Shown here in pieces: positions 44,228-55,381 of a stretch of 64,000 nucleotides of DNA (position 1 is the first letter of the stretch; the number at the start of each line of letters is the position of its first letter). Position numbers and translations under genes: made by a program. The stretch is from Orbilia blumenaviensis (Eukaryota; Ascomycota; Orbiliomycetes; Orbiliales; Orbiliaceae): positions 930,001-994,000 of the forward strand of contig JAVHNS010000015.1 in assembly GCA_036872755.1 (NCBI GenBank), in the 5' to 3' direction. The notes below the pieces were generated by a model. It was given only the letters and a program-made list of their open reading frames with translations. It made no database searches and was not told where the DNA came from.

Positions 44228-46713
44228 GTAAGTTTTTATTTCTTCTTCTGGGCTTCGCCGCATCCCCGTATAGTTTTATATAGATCTCTAACCTGTATAC
44301 TTAGAATGATGGCTGGAGATTCAGATGACTGATGCTACCTCTCACAAGGCCATGTCGATGGAATTAGCAAACGCACAATCTGATTAACGCTTCGCAAAAG
44401 ATTTCAAAAACTCCGACGAGCATACTGGTGCCAGACACAGCTTTCCACGAGATGCAGTTAATTAAGGAAAAGGCCACAAATCAATCAAAGCGAGATATTT
44501 TTCTGGAACGAAGCGCTGGCTCAAACCCCTAGCGACTTGATTAAAGAAGCGAGGGGTAGATACTTAAGAAGAGAAAGAATCCGAACAACCAAAAGGAAAG
44601 CAAGGGTCTCTTAAGAAGTATGCCAGCACATCGCAAGTATGTTGGTTTAGCTTCACCATTGCAACATGCCCTCTCGCCCTCTATGCTTTGGGGCAATACA
44701 AAAACCCGCAGCAGAACCATTTCGTGTACAGTACCGCTATCAGCCCCTCCAAATCTGGTTGGCGTGGAAGCCATCTTATCAATGGAGTATTTAAATGTCT
44801 GGATCTCATCGGCCCCAGGCGTGGTTTATACCAACCATATGCGTCCACAGGTATCCTATGCAATACGCGACCGGGCGACCCTAGGGCATTCTATAGACGA
44901 GCCTTTAGGACGTCCATAGACTCGAGTAGAACGAATCCACATTTCAAAAGAATGTCCTGTTGTTCATATTATAAAGACTACAAGGCCCACTATCGACGTT
45001 CTGCGCAGGCCAGAGGCAGACGGTTCAAAGTGGAATGGAGAGAGATACCAAAGGAATTAAGCCCACCTCTCCCACACAACTCGGGATCAAACCACTTTCA
45101 AAGGCCTATCTCCAATGCAAGCCCGCCCTCGATACCAGCCAAGATAAAACTCCAATTGTGGTCTTGGGTCAGCGGAAGTCACGGACTATTATGAATTTTC
45201 CTCTTTAAAAACGATCCTATACAAGGAAGAGGCAGCCGACAAGATCAGGAAACTTCAAGCGACTCCTGATTCACTGCTGTCTCCGAGTAGAAGCGACACA
45301 GTGCCAAAGAAACAAACGCTAAAGTTCAAATTTGTGCGCGTCTAGACTCCTGAGACTTAGCGCTTACTTCACAAAGGGTCAACCAACACAGATATGTTTG
45401 GTGTTGATATTTGACCGCTGAAATGAGCGCTATATAACCTCTCGTGAGTTGGCTGTCGAGCACCATATAGAGCCAAGGATTGCCATCAATATCTAATATA
45501 CGCGAGGCTCTATACGCTTGTCATAATTTCCCTAAAAAGGGGGTGGGGGGTGGTTTATATAACCCCGGTTTGGAAATGGCGAATCACCGGTATAATCACC
45601 AGATTTTATCATAATACAGACACACGTGAAAGAGCAGGAATCGAAAAGAAAGCTTCCTCGCTTTAGAAATCCACGCACACCTTCGCAGAACAATACGTCA
45701 TAGCAGAACCAAAGCGCAGATTCCAACATTTACCTACAATTGGCTGTCGCTCGACTAGGAATCCCCGGAGATGTATCCGCGGGAAACTACATTCATATGG
45801 TATTAATACGACGACAGAATTTCTTGCTAAGGCTGCCAATGGGCACAAAATAAACAGTAACAGCAATTTGACTTCAAAATATGGCAGCTGGATGGAATTC
45901 ACTGGCTCGCGGGGTAAAAGGCACATATATTTGCGTTTTGCAAATTAGTCTATACAACCCGTGTAAGGTATTCGATAAAATATCTTACCATCACAGCTAG
46001 CTGGTTCATCCTATCAGTCCCAGCTATCATAGGCTGCGCGGTGATCAGGAAGCGATATGAATTTTCTGCCGTCTGGGCAATTCCACGTCTAAAGTCGTTA
46101 ACCCAAGACACCTGCCGCCAATCCGCCTTTCAAGATTTCAAAGCCAACTACGTCGAGACCACCTATAATCCAGCTAGATTGCCAGAACCCAATACTATAT
46201 ATAACAGAAGACGGCACCGCTCGATCGATCCAAAAATTATGGACCTCGTGACCCTATTTCCTTGCAATAGCAGCCTTTCTTTCTCTCGTGCTTGTTGCGC
46301 TTTAGCGTTAAGCTTGCTTCGCAAAAGTGAGGGGTGTCCTAAAGCACAGTCAGCGACGTGGGTATTCGATAATCAAAATACGGCTATTACGATATTGAGT
46401 ACATCTAAGACACCAGCTTCAAGACGAAAGCAATCTTTTGAATCGGCGTTACCGACAAACGGGGTCTGACTCTCAGGAATATTGTGGCCATAGCCCCGAT
46501 GAAATCAGATTGGCTGGCCCGAGTCCCTGAGAGCAGGTTTGCTGTGGTGTCAAATACCCCGATAATACCGAACTTTGATCAAAATTATTTATTCGAACTA
46601 GGAACTTTCTAAGGCTTTATAATCGTTCGCATCACTCCTCTTCTACTCTCATATCAGGAGTCCCCAACCGGCGATGAAATTTCAGAAAATAAACGATAGA
46701 AAGAAGCGGGCAT
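44228..46713. other. Gene-poor region, nothing recognised
   Basis: 2.5 kb without a supported gene. Longer open frames (44688-45194 and 46041-46469, plus strand) lack domains, introns and start context. They may be decayed sequence. Confidence 0.35.
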
Positions 46714-46780
46714 GTCAAGCCAAAAGGCTGTCCGCGTTATTATATACCTGAACCGATCTCCGCTATATGCCTGACAGTGC
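46714..46780 (-). repeat. 65-bp dispersed repeat, copy B
   Basis: Minus-strand copy of the TGTCAGGCATATAG...GGACAGCCTTTTGGCTT core found at 17191 and 47351, with a few substitutions (ATAGCGGAGATCGGTTCAGG). Confidence 0.7.
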
Positions 46781-47350
46781 AAACATAAAACAGTACTAGT
46801 ATTTAAGAACCCTTCTATGAAACTGGCGAATAGGGACCGCACGAGACGCAGAAGAACTGCAAAACTTTCTACGAGTCTGGTTTAAATATACGCTCCAGTA
46901 CCATAAATTAGTTCCTATAACATGGAGAGCTCAAGGCGGATTTATATTCCATGAAGACCTCGCGTTGGGTACCATACCTAAACATGGGATCCGGGGAGGT
47001 GTTTAGAGCCGGATAAAGAGACCACAGATGTTCCAATTTTCATATTAATATTAATATCCACCTTAGTGTTATTGTGCCCGCCTTCACTACTACCGGTACC
47101 TTCGTTACTATTGCTACTAGATATGATGGTATTCAAGATAGATATATGGTGCTCTGCAAATCGACACGCAAATGGAAAACAATTCAACCGAGATATATAT
47201 GAGATATCTTCAAAATATGCTGCCTGGTACATCTACCGGGTCCTTTTCTTATGGCGCAGACGGTCTTGATCTCGTCTTAGCTCCAGCCGGCACAGCTCAG
47301 ATCGAGGGATCGCGCGACAAAAAACCCTCCGAGACTGGCCTAAAAAAAAC

Positions 47351-47416
47351 TGTTAGGCATATAGTGGAGATCAGTTCAGGTATATATATAATAACGCGGA
47401 CAGCCTTTTGGCTTAA
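47351..47416 (+). repeat. 65-bp dispersed repeat, copy C
   Basis: Plus-strand copy of the same core: TGTTAGGCATATAGTGGAGA, TCAGTTCAGGTATATATATA, then ACGCGGACAGCCTTTTGGCT and TAACA. It is inverted relative to copy B about 640 bp away. Confidence 0.7.
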
Positions 47417-49965
47417 CAAAAGCACGTCGCAGCATAACGCACGTGCACTATCTCCTTCATATAATTCTGACGCTATGCAAGTCGACAGCAAAAATCTATC
47501 GCCCTGAATATGCATAAATCGCGGCTCCTAGACGCATACCGACGGCGGCAATGGAACGTCGCCCCTTTTAGGCGAAGCTTTCCTCGCATCGACCGTTGCA
47601 ATAGTACTTGATCGGTAGTTTGGCGAAATTACTAGTGAATTGGATTACTTTCCTCTACATCTATCCTTTTTAGATCTATCTTTCTGGTAGAGACGCCACA
47701 GCTCGATATATCGCCCTGCAAATATGATTCGGTGCTGTGTCGCCCTGATTGAAACGAGAGCCCGCGGCGCGATTATATTTACACGATACAGTGATAACCT
47801 CCGAGTTTCCACTTGCTGAGGACTAGATGTCATGACAAATTCCCCGTCAGGAAAGTCGTTACACTGCCGCTAAGGCATGCAGCGCGCGTACGGCGACTCC
47901 AACCGGGCTTTCTACCGAATATACAAAGACAATCGCTCAATCGATCAAGCGCAGTTCACAACGATGTAAAGAAACTCCAACAAGAAGGTGTCCGATGAAT
48001 AACAAACATCAAATCAGCACACATCAGAATACCAACGACAGAGTTACAATACACATCACTTGATGCAACTTGTGTTTCTTAGATGTAAAGATGCATAGAC
48101 ATTTTTTTATTGAAGGAAGCTAGAAGCTCAAACTAGAATAGCTGTATGTAAATTAGAACCATCTCGAACGCTTGTTACAAGAAATAGACTTCAAAATGCA
48201 TTAATACACTGCATATCTCGCACATCTAATCTCATATGCAGATGAGAAACATGTACATCTTCAGCATAAGCTCCCTTTGCAAGGAGAGCCAAAAGCAATA
48301 AATAAACACCAAAGAAACAACCGAACAACTTAGCACACATTACTATAAAAGCTTAATTCCACTTGATCCTAATATATCTCGAATCATTGGTAACAAGCCA
48401 CTAGCGCCGCGGCCCTTCCGGGAGACGGTTAGTCTGACATGTAGATGCATCCGTGATCTCCATTAATGATCCTGCTTTTTTTTTGTTTGCCTCTCTCTTC
48501 TCCAGGTCTCGCGCGCGCCAGGTCTGGCAAATGTGTGGTAAACACGCCCCCCTACGCGAAGCAGCGGAGAGTCAGCGGGATACCTCCGTGATCCGCTGGA
48601 ACAATGTTATGTAAACACAGCGATGGAAAGTAATTTAAAGTTATAAGGCTAAAAAAATGGACATTCGCCTATGGCCGGCTTCCCAAAACCGTCCGTTTAT
48701 CGAATTTTCGTGTTCATGCTGTTTAGAACATGGCTGTTGACATATAAGCTTATTCGGAAGGGGGCGTTTGAGGCGTTATTCCAGCCGCGGATGGAGCGTC
48801 CAAGAGCAGTTTAGGGCAGTGGTTTTGTTCCGAGGCGGACGCCAAATTTAATTTCTATTTCGGAAAGCGGGCACAAGAAACCAAAAAAGGAGGAAGCTTC
48901 CCTAAAGATTTTAAGGATCGGATTTAGTTCCGAGGATATTGAAACGAAGGCAGAGACGAAACAAAGTACGTTCGCTCTAGTTAAGGCTTTACCCCACATT
49001 ACAGTTACGCTGACCTATAATACACGTATTATAGAAGAACCTGCCAAACATAATTATAATACTCCAAGACACAGAATTTTTTTTTTAAAAAAAGGAAATC
49101 GATATCAAGAATAGTTTTCATGAATAGCTAATGCAATGCAACGCCACACTCAACAGCGTCGCCACTATCAGGCTAGCCAGTGCTTCGCCAGCTCAATCCA
49201 AACCCTTGGCATGCATCATCATCTGCGTAAATGGTTTTCTCTACTTCCACTCACAGTTAACCAACGTTACGTCCAACCTCCTCACTTTTCCTTCCTCTCC
49301 TGCCCGAAGAATGATTATCCATCGTAAATTTCAGGGGTCCAATCCCCCAGATTTATTGGACCCACCACAAGATAGGTACTCGCTTAAGTCCACTTAACTG
49401 GTTAATTCTCCGCTCGCGAAAGCACCTTATCCCGCCCCCTCCTCGGCCGACAAAAACTCTAGAAAATCCTAATTCTAGGCTGTGGTACTAGCAAGAGCTT
49501 AAATTCACATCATGATTAGTTTAGTTAGCCTTCGTTTCTCCGCTAATAGAAACGGGTGCAGCCACCGCCTTAAATTTGCGGGATCCGCCAAGCGCCTTCA
49601 CATACCGCTGGGGCGGTCTTTATTTTGACCCTGTTCAACGTCTTAGGAAGGTGCAGGAGTCGCAATCGGTCGTATTGTTTAGAAGCCAAAAACAAGTATC
49701 CTTCCAGTCTTTTGATCAGGTATATAAAGGTCCGATGATGCCATCGTCTTAGCCTTTTCTTGTACGCTCTTCATTCCAGTATAAACGTTCTCATCAGATC
49801 GCTTGCATACCCCACGCTAAGCATAACTAGTCCTTTCGCTACACGACTTTCGCTCTAAACAATATATAAACTTCTATACAGTTCTGTATCTTACTATAGA
49901 GTCCTCATCAAACTCTTACAATCTAATTTTAATTTAATCGACCGTATTAAAACCCCACCGTCATC
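47417..49965. other. Gene-poor region, promoter of GPI-type gene at right end
   Basis: No supported gene from 47.4 to 49.9 kb. TATATAA-type boxes near 49722 and 49862 precede the secreted Cys-rich gene. T/A runs lie near 48476 and 49079. Confidence 0.4.
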
Positions 49966-50592
49966 ATGAGATCCACCACCCTCTTCAGCATCTTCAGCAT
50001 CGCACTGACAGCAACCGCCCAAACCTCGCACGTACCAGACACAGATCTAGACTGCAGTAGCGCCAATTACAGCCCTTTCACCGGCCCACTAGGCTCCTTC
50101 TGCCCCACACAACCCGAACGCTGCTGCGCATTCCTCTGCCTGGGCGCCGGCCATACCAACGGCCCAATCTGCTCGCAAAAAGACGGCCTCGAACGGGCAA
50201 CCTGCACTCCCTGCAAATACGACACCGTCACCCCAGAACCAACATGCGACGCATCAAACACTCCAACCCCGAAAGAATTCGGCCAAAGTGCCTGCGCACC
50301 AGCTTCGAGCCCTAACCCTTGCTGCGCGTATATCTGCCAAAGGCGTGAGGCTCCATTCGAACCTAAGTGCTACTCTAAACCACAGCGCGAGAATGGTCTC
50401 TGGTGTTTGAGATGCCATACCAGCGAGGAGCTCGCTGGTGCAAATCCCGGCGGTAACGGTACCAGCAACGGCAATGGAACTGCCCCAACTTCGACTGGTT
50501 TCCCACAGCCGACTTATAGCTCTGGAGCCGGCGCACTTACCTTCGGAGCCGGCGCTCTAGTCGGACTCTTCTCGCTCATGTTTGCTATGTAA
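49966..50592 (+). CDS. Small secreted cysteine-rich protein with GPI-type tail, 208 aa
   Basis: Single exon. MRSTTLFSIFSIALTATAQ is a signal peptide. About 18 cysteines follow in two similar modules: FCPTQPERCCAFLCLGAG with a CTPCKY, and ACAPASSPNPCCAYICQRR with a WCLRCHT. Each carries a CC-x2-[YF]-[IL]-C core, so the protein is an internal duplication likely held by disulphides. A Gly/Asn/Thr-rich linker (NPGGNGTSNGNGTAPTSTG) leads to a hydrophobic C-terminal tail (LTFGAGALVGLFSLMFAM) suited to GPI attachment. It is probably a cell-surface protein. Whether it acts on a host or is structural is unknown. A TATATAA box and a C/T-rich leader precede the start. Confidence 0.85.
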   Translation: MRSTTLFSIFSIALTATAQTSHVPDTDLDCSSANYSPFTGPLGSFCPTQPERCCAFLCLGAGHTNGPICSQKDGLERATCTPCKYDTVTPEPTCDASNTPTPKEFGQSACAPASSPNPCCAYICQRREAPFEPKCYSKPQRENGLWCLRCHTSEELAGANPGGNGTSNGNGTAPTSTGFPQPTYSSGAGALTFGAGALVGLFSLMFAM

Positions 50593-52004
50593 GACTGTTT
50601 TTCAATATTACTCTGCAACGGCTATAGCTACGACTCGCGGTTTACTATAATGATTACGTAGCATCTATAGCGTGGAATGATCCGGTGATACGGCAGTATC
50701 CGAATATGCATTTCCAATGGAGAGTTCTTAATATATCTGCTTACCAGTTCGCCAAGGTCAAAGATATATTAGCCTGTATTCTCATCATACTCAATTGTCA
50801 ATAATTATTTTTCATCTTTGTACTATTACCTAATTCAAACTTATAATATTTTATTGCAAATTGGAAATAATTTCATGCGATTATACGTATAGTAGAGACC
50901 ATTGCGGGAAGTATATAGTAATGCAAACGGCTTTTTAGCTTCAATATAAAGCCACAAACTTTTCAAACGCGACCCATAATAGTATAGCAAAAATATCGCA
51001 ATAATATTACTAATAATATAATGAATTCAGGTGCCGATGAAGGTTTCATGTGGACGCGAATTGGAAAACGATTAGCTTTTTTTTCTCCTCACGGCCTAGA
51101 TATATACCGGCTGACAGTATATCACACCAAAAGCCGTCTGTTTCGCAAAGCAAAAGCTTCTATTTTACAGTGGCTGTCTTGAAGCCTTTCATAAGAAAAA
51201 TAAGAGATCATTTTTTGTTTTGTCGCCATATTTATGCCGTACCAGGCTCAGTTGTTGACGCAGATCCTGGCACTACGGCTGGTCCAGGTGGAAACGGCGG
51301 AGAAGGCTGCACTCCACTCACATCCTCATACCTCGCCGGTGGATTTTCCACGGTCGTGCTCACCCTAAATAGCCCAGACATGGTTTTACCCTCTCTTCGT
51401 GGTATTTTGAATAGAATACCCTAACAGGACTAGTAATAGTGCATATGGGAATGAATTCCAGAAGTTCGATGTCTATTCTAAAGTCCTCTTTCCTTTTCAA
51501 ATGCAAGAAATGCTTTAAATTTTAGAATAAACTATTTATTCTATCTTTTATAATCTTTCTTGGGCTCGTAGTCGTGTATATGGAATTTACGACGAGAAGG
51601 AAGCGGCACGGTGTGAAGCTATATTGGTTTAATAAGAGTCGGAGTTGCTTTCGGCGAACTTACCTCCATAGCTTCAGCGAGACTGGTTTACGAGACTAGC
51701 CTGATAGCTCTACTGATCTATGTGACGATGATGAGAGATGATCTTAAGTTGATTGGTTGTCATGTTACCAACGATACCAATTAATTCGAGAAGAAGAAAT
51801 ATATCTAGCAATCTATCTAAACTAAAAACTAAAGACAACACTGATAGAGCCCCGTGTGATGTGTAGAATGATTGACTTCCTAGGATACATTTCTCCCGCA
51901 AACAAGCATCAAGTCGTTTGTTTGTTTGTAATCACCACAGTGGGTGATACCTGATATGAGCCAGGCTTGGCTCCAGGTTTCATTCCAATTCATAATCTCT
52001 CATA

Positions 52005-52377
52005 TCAAGTTCTCCTAACCTCCTCCTCCCCAACCACTCCATCAGAAGTAGTAGTCATAAGAGCCCCACCCCCCCATCTATAACCCCATACCCCACAACA
52101 GGGGTGAACGATTATCCAATCTTGAGTGTCTGTGAAAAGACCCTCTTTTTCGTTCAGCAATAGGGTATCTTTCCAATTTTGGACCACTTCATTCCCTCCC
52201 ATCCACCGCATCAAAATCTCGACTAAGACTACGGCCACGACAACTCGTAGTCGCCGTTGGCCAGATCAAAGCCGGTCCGTTTTCGGCTTTATATAGCTCG
52301 TCGAGCTCATGTTTTAACAGTTTAATCGTCGCCGCTGTCGTCGTTGAACAAGGCGACGACGGTGGTGACAGCGTCAT
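52005..52377 (-). other. Possible small or frameshifted coding region
   Basis: Two overlapping minus-strand frames, starting MTLSPPSSPCSTTTAATIKL (52377) and continuing in another frame as WMGGNEVVQNWKDTLLLNEK (to 52005), have protein-like composition and adjoin. They could be one gene with a frameshift or a short undetected intron. No domain is seen. Confidence 0.2.
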
Positions 52378-52682
52378 GTTGTGTTTTGAATCGGTGGGGT
52401 CTTTTTGGGTTCTTTCCTGTTTGGAGGGGTTTGTCTGTTAGTATATATATATTATTTTCTGGCTGAGGAGGGGAGTGTGATGGGGATGTATACCCCACCG
52501 ACGAATTTGGTTTAGGCCTCCATCTCTTTTGCCCAATTTCTATCGCTTCTGAAGGGTTTAGAGCAGGTATTGGTTTTCGAAATAATAGAGAGAAGCGGAT
52601 GGGTTGGAGGCTTTGCGCCCGACACTAAAAGAAGTGCGGGAAATATATGATCCGCAGGGCTAGTTTGATTTGGGGGTAGATT

Positions 52683-52757
52683 GATAGAGGAGGTCGGTGG
52701 GGAAGGAGAGAAGAAAGGAAGGAAGAAAGGAAGAAAGAGAGAAAAGGGCGGGAAGAA
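52683..52757. repeat. Homopurine tract (GAAGG/GAAAG repeats)
   Basis: About 75 bases almost entirely A and G on the plus strand (for example GGAAGGAGAGAAGAAAGGAA). Such tracts can form triplex DNA or act as promoter elements, but no role is shown here. Confidence 0.75.
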
Positions 52758-53053
52758 GGCTTTATATAGTGGGGGGGGTTTCACAGCACTGAAATATGCA
52801 GTATTATCGGAATAATACTGCTATTTTAACAGGGCTTTCCAGTGCATATCCCATAATCGGTCTGGCGGATACCGTTCTAAAGAATTTAATTGAACATATC
52901 GATAGCTGGGTAAATAAACAAAAGAAATAAACAGCTGGATCGGAGCCCGTTCCCCCAAGACGAGTAAGATTTTGAAAGGAGCAAGTAACAGGTAGCCCCG
53001 CAGAAATAGCAAGTAAATACGGACATAGAATATATATGTATATAATCTCCGAA

Positions 53054-53431
53054 TTAAGGAAACTTCGGCAGCGAAGGTCTGGGTATGTATATGTCTGGAA
53101 GTGCTATATAATATAGTAAAGTGATATACAATACCTGAGCAATCCACTCTAGCGTCTTTCGACTACCGTCCTCCATCTCTGCAATAGCTCGTTCCCATTT
53201 CTTGCGATAGAACCCCGCGTCAGTATGGTACCGTTTGCAAGGTGGGCAGTATTCGGCATCAATATTGTGATATTCGGCGCTGTTAATGATATCATCATAG
53301 TAGACGAGGTTCGGGCAGCTACAGTAGTCCTGCTGCTGTTGGCTTCGTTCATGGGGGATACTGGGACTGTACGGTACTGTGATAATATTGGTGTGAGGGC
53401 AGTGGGTATATGTTATTCTTGTGAAGCACAT
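53054..53431 (-). CDS. Small MC-x8-CxH Cys-motif protein, about 125 aa
   Basis: The start MCFTRITYTHCPH has the same layout as the genes at 41984 and 54374: Met-Cys, eight residues, Cys-x-His. Here there is no intron. Further pairs are YCSCPN and YCPPCKRY, so Cys-x-Cys and Cys-x2-Cys could complete a zinc site. A charged helix follows (FYRKKWERAIAEMEDGSRK). The frame runs on to 53054. A GTATTG donor after EWIAQ may instead start an intron, changing the last 26 residues. The function is unknown. Confidence 0.6.
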   Translation of the reverse strand: MCFTRITYTHCPHTNIITVPYSPSIPHERSQQQQDYCSCPNLVYYDDIINSAEYHNIDAEYCPPCKRYHTDAGFYRKKWERAIAEMEDGSRKTLEWIAQVLYITLLYYIALPDIYIPRPSLPKFP

Positions 53432-54036
53432 CTTTTCCTCCCTCTCTGTTAAAGACTTTGCTTTTATTGAAGGTGTGATGATATGATAGCTGTTATACAG
53501 ACGAAGAGATGGAGATTTTATCCGGATTCGCAAACTGTGTTTTCTGTATCGTAGCTATAATGTAATATACGTATCTCCCGTTGGTGACGATATCACTACG
53601 AGACTAACGATATCTAAGTGTACTACATCTGAAGACTTTAGTCCTCTTTTCATTGCAGCAGCAACTTATACGAGCACCTGCCTTACGCATGGAAAACACT
53701 TGCCGCCCACGGGACTAACTCATGCGTAAGTTACTATTGGCAAAACAATTGGCAGAGACAGTTATAAGGCGGGGCGAGCACGTTATCTATTATAGAATAT
53801 ATGATATCACTTTTGTGCATATTATCTGTTAGTCTGGCCCTTATAGTTCAGAATTTTATGTCATTTGCACGCTTTTGTAAGGCGGACGCAATACCCAACA
53901 TATGATCAACGACCACTCACTCGCCTAAGTAGATTCGATTCGACTCGCCTATCCCTGATGCCGAATTAAATCCAAAACATAGATACCCCCGCCCTCCCCA
54001 CAAATCACATCCCCCCCCAAAGAGAAACAACCCAAA
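53432..54036. other. Intergenic region, nothing recognised
   Basis: Spacer between two small minus-strand Cys-motif genes. It holds the promoter of the 53.4 kb gene. A C-rich run lies near 54010. Confidence 0.4.
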
Positions 54037-54374
54037 TCAGCACCTCGAAAAATCCCCCCCTCGCATCCCAACCTCCCCACCAGGCCCCTTAACGTACCAA
54101 TACAGCCCCTCCGCCTTCTTAACCTCCCGCCTCCACTGCTCGTCCGTCAGCTCCGCTTTCTCGTGGTCTCTGCAGTTATGGCATAGTTCGGTCGTGATGC
54201 GGGCGTCGCGGTTGATGGTGCGGCACATGAGGGAGCGGCGGCCGCAGACTGTGATTTCGGCTTCTTTGTGGTTGCACTGTTTATTTTTTTTTGTTAGTTG
54301 GTGGGATGGGGTTGGTTTGGATGGATTGGACTGATGGGTCGTACTTCAGTGAAGGTCCAGAGGTTCCAGCACAT
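54037..54374 (-). CDS. Small MC-x8-CxH Cys-motif protein, 89 aa, two exons
   Basis: Exon 1 is 54374-54345, ten codons (MCWNLWTFTE). A 68-nt intron (donor GTACGA, branch CTAAC, acceptor AACAG) follows, and exon 2 is 54276-54037, beginning CNHKEAEITVCGRRSL. The result is MC-x8-CNH, then VCGRR, MCRTIN and ELCHNC, a likely metal site. The exon-1 length (30 nt) and intron phase are exactly those of the 41984 gene. The tail is short and charged, ending GDFSRC. The function is unknown. Confidence 0.65.
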
Positions 54375-54712
54375 GGTTGCAGTCTAAGGAGTTTTTATGG
54401 GATGCTCAATTGCGATTGAGCTCTTAAGGTGTTCGGGGAGCACGCCTGAGCTGAGCTAGCTATGTTTGATAATATATTAGCGAAGCGTCGATTTGGTAGT
54501 AGTAGATAATAATACATAAATAAAAGAAAAACTTACTAAGACCAGCGATTGACTACAAGTTAAGAGAGAGTAAAGCAGCCACACTTCAATTGAGATCTAG
54601 GAATATTTTGAGGTAGATGGCGGTGGATAAACGGATATTGTGATCGCGAATGTCAGACTGCAGCTGCGTACTCGTAGAAGTTTGGGATTCTGCCACGGGG
54701 AATGTCTGTGGT

Positions 54713-54771
54713 CACGTGTCAAGAGTCACGTGGACCTGGTTCGCTCTGGCGGTGAAGCCAGACTGCACGTG
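54713..54771. promoter_or_regulatory. Cluster of three CACGTG boxes
   Basis: CACGTG occurs at 54713-54718, 54727-54732 and 54766-54771, two of them as GTCACGTG and the third as CACGTGAC. This is the core bound by bHLH proteins such as Cbf1-type factors. It lies about 340 bp upstream of the 54374 gene (minus) and 610 bp upstream of the 55382 gene (plus), so it could serve either. No binding evidence exists. Confidence 0.5.
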
Positions 54772-55381
54772 ACCTTTCAGTTATAAATGTTGTATTCTAG
54801 CCACAACAACGCAAAAATAACGGCAAAAACAACACATTATCAGAATAGCCCTTTGTGTTGTCTGGTTCCAACGAGACCAGAATAGCCTGGTCACGGGACT
54901 GAGAACGGAATATACGATAACAGCGTATAAGACTTCAAAAGTACGTAGATTGGTAGAGGATATTTGCTTTTGTGAATTTGAGTATAAATTGTCCATTTTT
55001 TGTAATATTAGGACTTAATTGCTTTTCTTTTACATCTCACCGGTCTTAGTACCTTCGATCTGTTCATCCTTATAACGCGTCTTCGGATTCACGATATTAG
55101 TTATCCAAATTCTCTTGTTCTCTATTACGAACGTTCTCCTCTTTTCTTACGGTTACAAATATCTTTTCTTGCTCCGAAACCGATACGTACACCGATTACA
55201 GACCTCCCCCCTCACCCAATCCCACAGCACGAAAAAAGTCGTTGCTATACGCAAAATCCAGATTATCCCCCGGGATCCGTTCCGATCACGATTTCTTTCC
55301 TATTACTCCCAGCTAAGAAAACCCTTTTCTTTTTGACGGTCTAATCGATACGGATATCGATTATCCCTTCTCACATCCAAA

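Larger units (their letters stand above)
50593..53053. other. Gene-poor region with homopurine tract
   Basis: No supported gene. The plus-strand frame 51050-51424 ends in a Gly-rich plus hydrophobic stretch (GPGGNGGEGCTPLTSSYLAG) resembling a GPI tail, which could be a relic of a secreted gene. See separate entries for 52005-52377 and the homopurine tract. Confidence 0.35.

Noticed and set aside
44688..45194. 168-codon plus-strand frame
   Set aside because: Composition looks random, no domain or start context; overlaps several other frames of similar length.
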